Assembly: GCA_002373045.1 (NCBI GenBank)
Contig: DFHU01000017.1
Coordinates: 10,959-24,748 of the forward strand
DNA: 13,790 nt
DNA from: Pseudoselenomonas ruminantium
GTDB taxonomy: Bacteria; Bacillota; Negativicutes; Selenomonadales; Selenomonadaceae
Direction: 5' to 3'
Position numbers and translations under genes: made by a program. Shown here piece after piece: positions 12,142 through 13,790 of this stretch. The notes under the pieces were generated by a model, which was not told where the DNA came from, made no database searches, and was given only the letters and a program-made list of their open reading frames with translations. The first letter of the stretch is position 1, and every line of letters starts with the position of its first letter.

Positions 12142-13790
12142 GTGAATGCAGCAAATGTAATGGCTATTTCTCCAAAGGCTGGTGCTGTAAACAAAGTGCA
12201 AAATACACGGATGGTCAGCAAAATGGACAAGGCATCTGCCAGTGCGTCTCAGGGCTCATTTGATGAGGTCTTGGGAAAAGCAGGAGAAGAAGTAATAGGA
12301 AAAATGGCAAAATCGCCGACAGAGGCACAGGGAAGTATACAAGGAAATGTTGACGCTAAGGAAGCTTATATAAAAGACGATATGCCAGAAGGTACGGAGG
12401 CTGCTTTAAATAGTCAGCTGGGGAAGGAACCGAAGTCAGGGAAGACAGCTAATGATTGGGAAAAAAACTCGCAGGGGACGAAAAGCCAAAACCGTGAAAA
12501 TGACACTGTTGGAAAACAAGAAACAGAAACGTTGGATATAGCTATCGCGGCGGTGGTGAATTTTACTGCAGATGAAACATCTGCAGTGACTGTGGACGAA
12601 CAAATTCCACAGGAAAAAGATGCACCTGCAGTGGTTGAACGAAGTCTGCAGGTAGAGGATACCCAAATTTTGCAGAGGCAATCTACTTTTAAGGCTGATG
12701 AACAAATCCCGCAGGCGAAAGTTGCGCTAACAACAGCTGGGCAGATTTTGCAAACAAAATCTACACCAAAAGTGGATGGTCCAAATCTGCAGGTGAAAGA
12801 TGCACTGACGGTGGAGAAGAAGATTCCGCAGGTAGAAGTAACACTGTCAGCGGATAAATATATTTCGCAGGTCAAAGAGGCACTGTCATCAGATAAGCAG
12901 ATTCCACAGGTAGAAGTTGCATTGACAGCAGATGAATCATACCCACAGGTAAAAAACGCTACTGATGTAAATCTGCAAAGTTTGTTGCCGCAGTCAGGAG
13001 CTGAGATTCAGAAAAATAAAAATTTCCTGGCGATGCTTTCAGGACAGCAGGTAAAACTGAGCGATGGAAAGCCAGTAGAAAACTTGCCTGAGATGGGAAT
13101 TCAGAGGCAGGAAATGACATCAGCAGCTCAACCGGCAGAAGGTTGGGGAATGGGCCGGATGACAAAACCGGCAACGATGCTGGAGATACAGCTGAACAAT
13201 CATCAGTTGGCAAATAGGGCAGTGCTTCAGGAAAACAGTGTAGTGTTGCAGCAGGATTTGCCGTTAAGAAATCTTCAGGGAAGTAGTCAGCAATTTCCTT
13301 TGCAAAAAGAGGGCTGGTCTAATGTCCCATTAGTAAATCAGGCTGCTCTGCAGAATGAAGAGGGCAAAGGGGCTCTTTTAGCGAATCAGACGGTTCAGGA
13401 AAATTTACAATTGGCTTTTTCGCAAGGGCAAAGAGGCATCTTTTTGACAGATGTGCAAAATAATATGTCTGAAGAGGTTGAGCGGCCACAGGAAAATCTT
13501 AATAATCTGCAGGGGACAATCCTGAACAATGGTAGGGAAAGACAGGACGTCAAGGGCATGGCACTTTTTGAGCAGAGCGAGGAAACGATGCCGTCCATGC
13601 CTGCTGGCCGGGGGAAGGATTCAGCGATACAGCAGGCACCAGTACAGGAGGTAATTTTGGAAGAGCCTATGCCGTCCATGCCTGCTGGCCGGGTGAAGGA
13701 TTCAGTGATACAGCAGGTACCAGCACAAGAGATGATTTCGGAAGAGCCTATGCTGTCCATGTCTGTTGGCCGGGGGAAGGATTCAGCGAT
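12142..13790 (+). CDS. fliK: FliK-type flagellar hook-length control protein, N-terminal part (runs off window end)
   Basis: An open frame from GTG12142 continues without a stop to the last base (549 codons plus two bases). FliK is the exported ruler that measures the hook and switches the secretion system from hook to filament subunits. The visible part has no globular domain: it is Gln-, Glu-, Lys- and Ala-rich and low in aromatic residues, as FliK N-terminal regions are. The conserved C-terminal Flg_hook domain would lie beyond the window, so the name rests on position (after the ylxF-like gene, as in Bacillus) and composition. Two in-frame repeat arrays occur, of 13-aa units (12601-12975) and 27-aa units (from 13588). 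The coding sequence is more A-rich and less biased than its neighbours. It has its own probable promoter and a strong Shine-Dalgarno. Confidence 0.8.
   Translation, partial: MNAANVMAISPKAGAVNKVQNTRMVSKMDKASASASQGSFDEVLGKAGEEVIGKMAKSPTEAQGSIQGNVDAKEAYIKDDMPEGTEAALNSQLGKEPKSGKTANDWEKNSQGTKSQNRENDTVGKQETETLDIAIAAVVNFTADETSAVTVDEQIPQEKDAPAVVERSLQVEDTQILQRQSTFKADEQIPQAKVALTTAGQILQTKSTPKVDGPNLQVKDALTVEKKIPQVEVTLSADKYISQVKEALSSDKQIPQVEVALTADESYPQVKNATDVNLQSLLPQSGAEIQKNKNFLAMLSGQQVKLSDGKPVENLPEMGIQRQEMTSAAQPAEGWGMGRMTKPATMLEIQLNNHQLANRAVLQENSVVLQQDLPLRNLQGSSQQFPLQKEGWSNVPLVNQAALQNEEGKGALLANQTVQENLQLAFSQGQRGIFLTDVQNNMSEEVERPQENLNNLQGTILNNGRERQDVKGMALFEQSEETMPSMPAGRGKDSAIQQAPVQEVILEEPMPSMPAGRVKDSVIQQVPAQEMISEEPMLSMSVGRGKDSA
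12601..12975 (+). repeat. Degenerate 39-bp (13-residue) in-frame tandem repeats in fliK
   Basis: Units start at 12601, then (after a shortened 24-bp unit at 12640-12663) at 12664, 12703, 12742, 12781, 12820, 12859, 12898 and 12937. The protein consensus is roughly QIPQVKxALTADE: QIPQEKDAPAVVE, QILQRQSTFKADE, QIPQAKVALTTAG, QILQTKSTPKVDG, PNLQVKDALTVEK, KIPQVEVTLSADK, YISQVKEALSSDK, QIPQVEVALTADE, SYPQVKNATDVNL. The Gln at position 4 is invariant in full units. The DNA is well diverged, so the array is old. Confidence 0.88.
13588..13790 (+). repeat. 81-bp (27-residue) in-frame tandem repeats in fliK, continuing past the window
   Basis: Copies begin at 13588, 13669 and 13750; the third is cut by the window end after 41 bases. 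Each begins MPSMPAGRGKDS (or close variants MPSMPAGRVKDS, MLSMSVGRGKDS) and ends with EEP. The first two copies differ at about 8 of 81 bases by eye. The period is a multiple of three, so the frame is kept. Confidence 0.93.

Noticed and set aside
12414..12875. Minus-strand open frame with repetitive Cys/Ser/Thr protein opposite fliK
   Set aside because: Its repetitiveness is the reverse complement of the 39-bp fliK repeats; the + strand frame continues through with a strong start signal.
12601..12975. CRISPR-like array from the 39-bp periodicity
   Set aside because: Units are contiguous, in frame and degenerate, without conserved repeats separated by unique spacers. They are protein-coding repeats.
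13395..13760. Minus-strand open frame with repeated GMDGIGSS-like blocks
   Set aside because: It mirrors the 81-bp repeats of fliK. No start signal of its own was seen.

Overview
The window looks like chromosomal DNA of a motile, moderate-GC Firmicute. The protein sequences and the diderm-like features of the gene set suggest a Selenomonas-type member of the Negativicutes, but this is a judgement from protein similarity by eye and not a database result. Every confident gene is on the + strand. The order trmFO - hslV - hslU - codY - flgB - flgC - fliE - fliF - fliG - fliH - fliI - fliJ - (lytic transglycosylase) - ylxF/motE-like - fliK closely follows the start of the Bacillus subtilis fla/che region (gid-codV-codW-codX-codY-flgB...). 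Two differences are visible: no xerC/codV lies between trmFO and hslV, and a lytic transglycosylase gene is inserted after fliJ.

Region 1 (1-3093) is a housekeeping block: the C-terminal six-sevenths of trmFO (tRNA m5U54 methyltransferase, cut by the window edge), then hslV and hslU (ATP-dependent protease), almost abutting. Region 2 (3094-4069) is codY, the GTP/branched-chain amino acid sensing global regulator. It has its own AT-rich, inverted-repeat-rich upstream region with a good CodY-box candidate, and it ends in a strong intrinsic terminator (4037-4069). Region 3 (4070-12048) starts with a 157-base leader and runs as a tightly packed flagellar basal body / export operon: rod proteins FlgB and FlgC, rod-MS ring adaptor FliE, MS ring FliF, rotor FliG, export ATPase complex FliH-FliI-FliJ, a soluble lytic transglycosylase and a membrane-anchored MotE/YlxF-like protein. 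Region 4 (12049-13790) opens with a second intrinsic terminator, followed by a sigma-28-like promoter candidate and a near-perfect Shine-Dalgarno. These precede an open GTG-started reading frame that runs off the window end: the N-terminal part of a FliK-type hook-length ruler, rich in in-frame tandem repeats.

Together the genes assemble the flagellar rod, MS ring, switch and export ATPase, with CodY upstream as a possible nutritional link. I see no mobile element, CRISPR array, RNA gene or defence system. The points most worth a second look are the two repeat arrays in FliK, the terminator plus promoter candidate that separate fliK from the operon, the codY control region, and the small reading frames in the flgB leader. 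The core gene content is otherwise ordinary.
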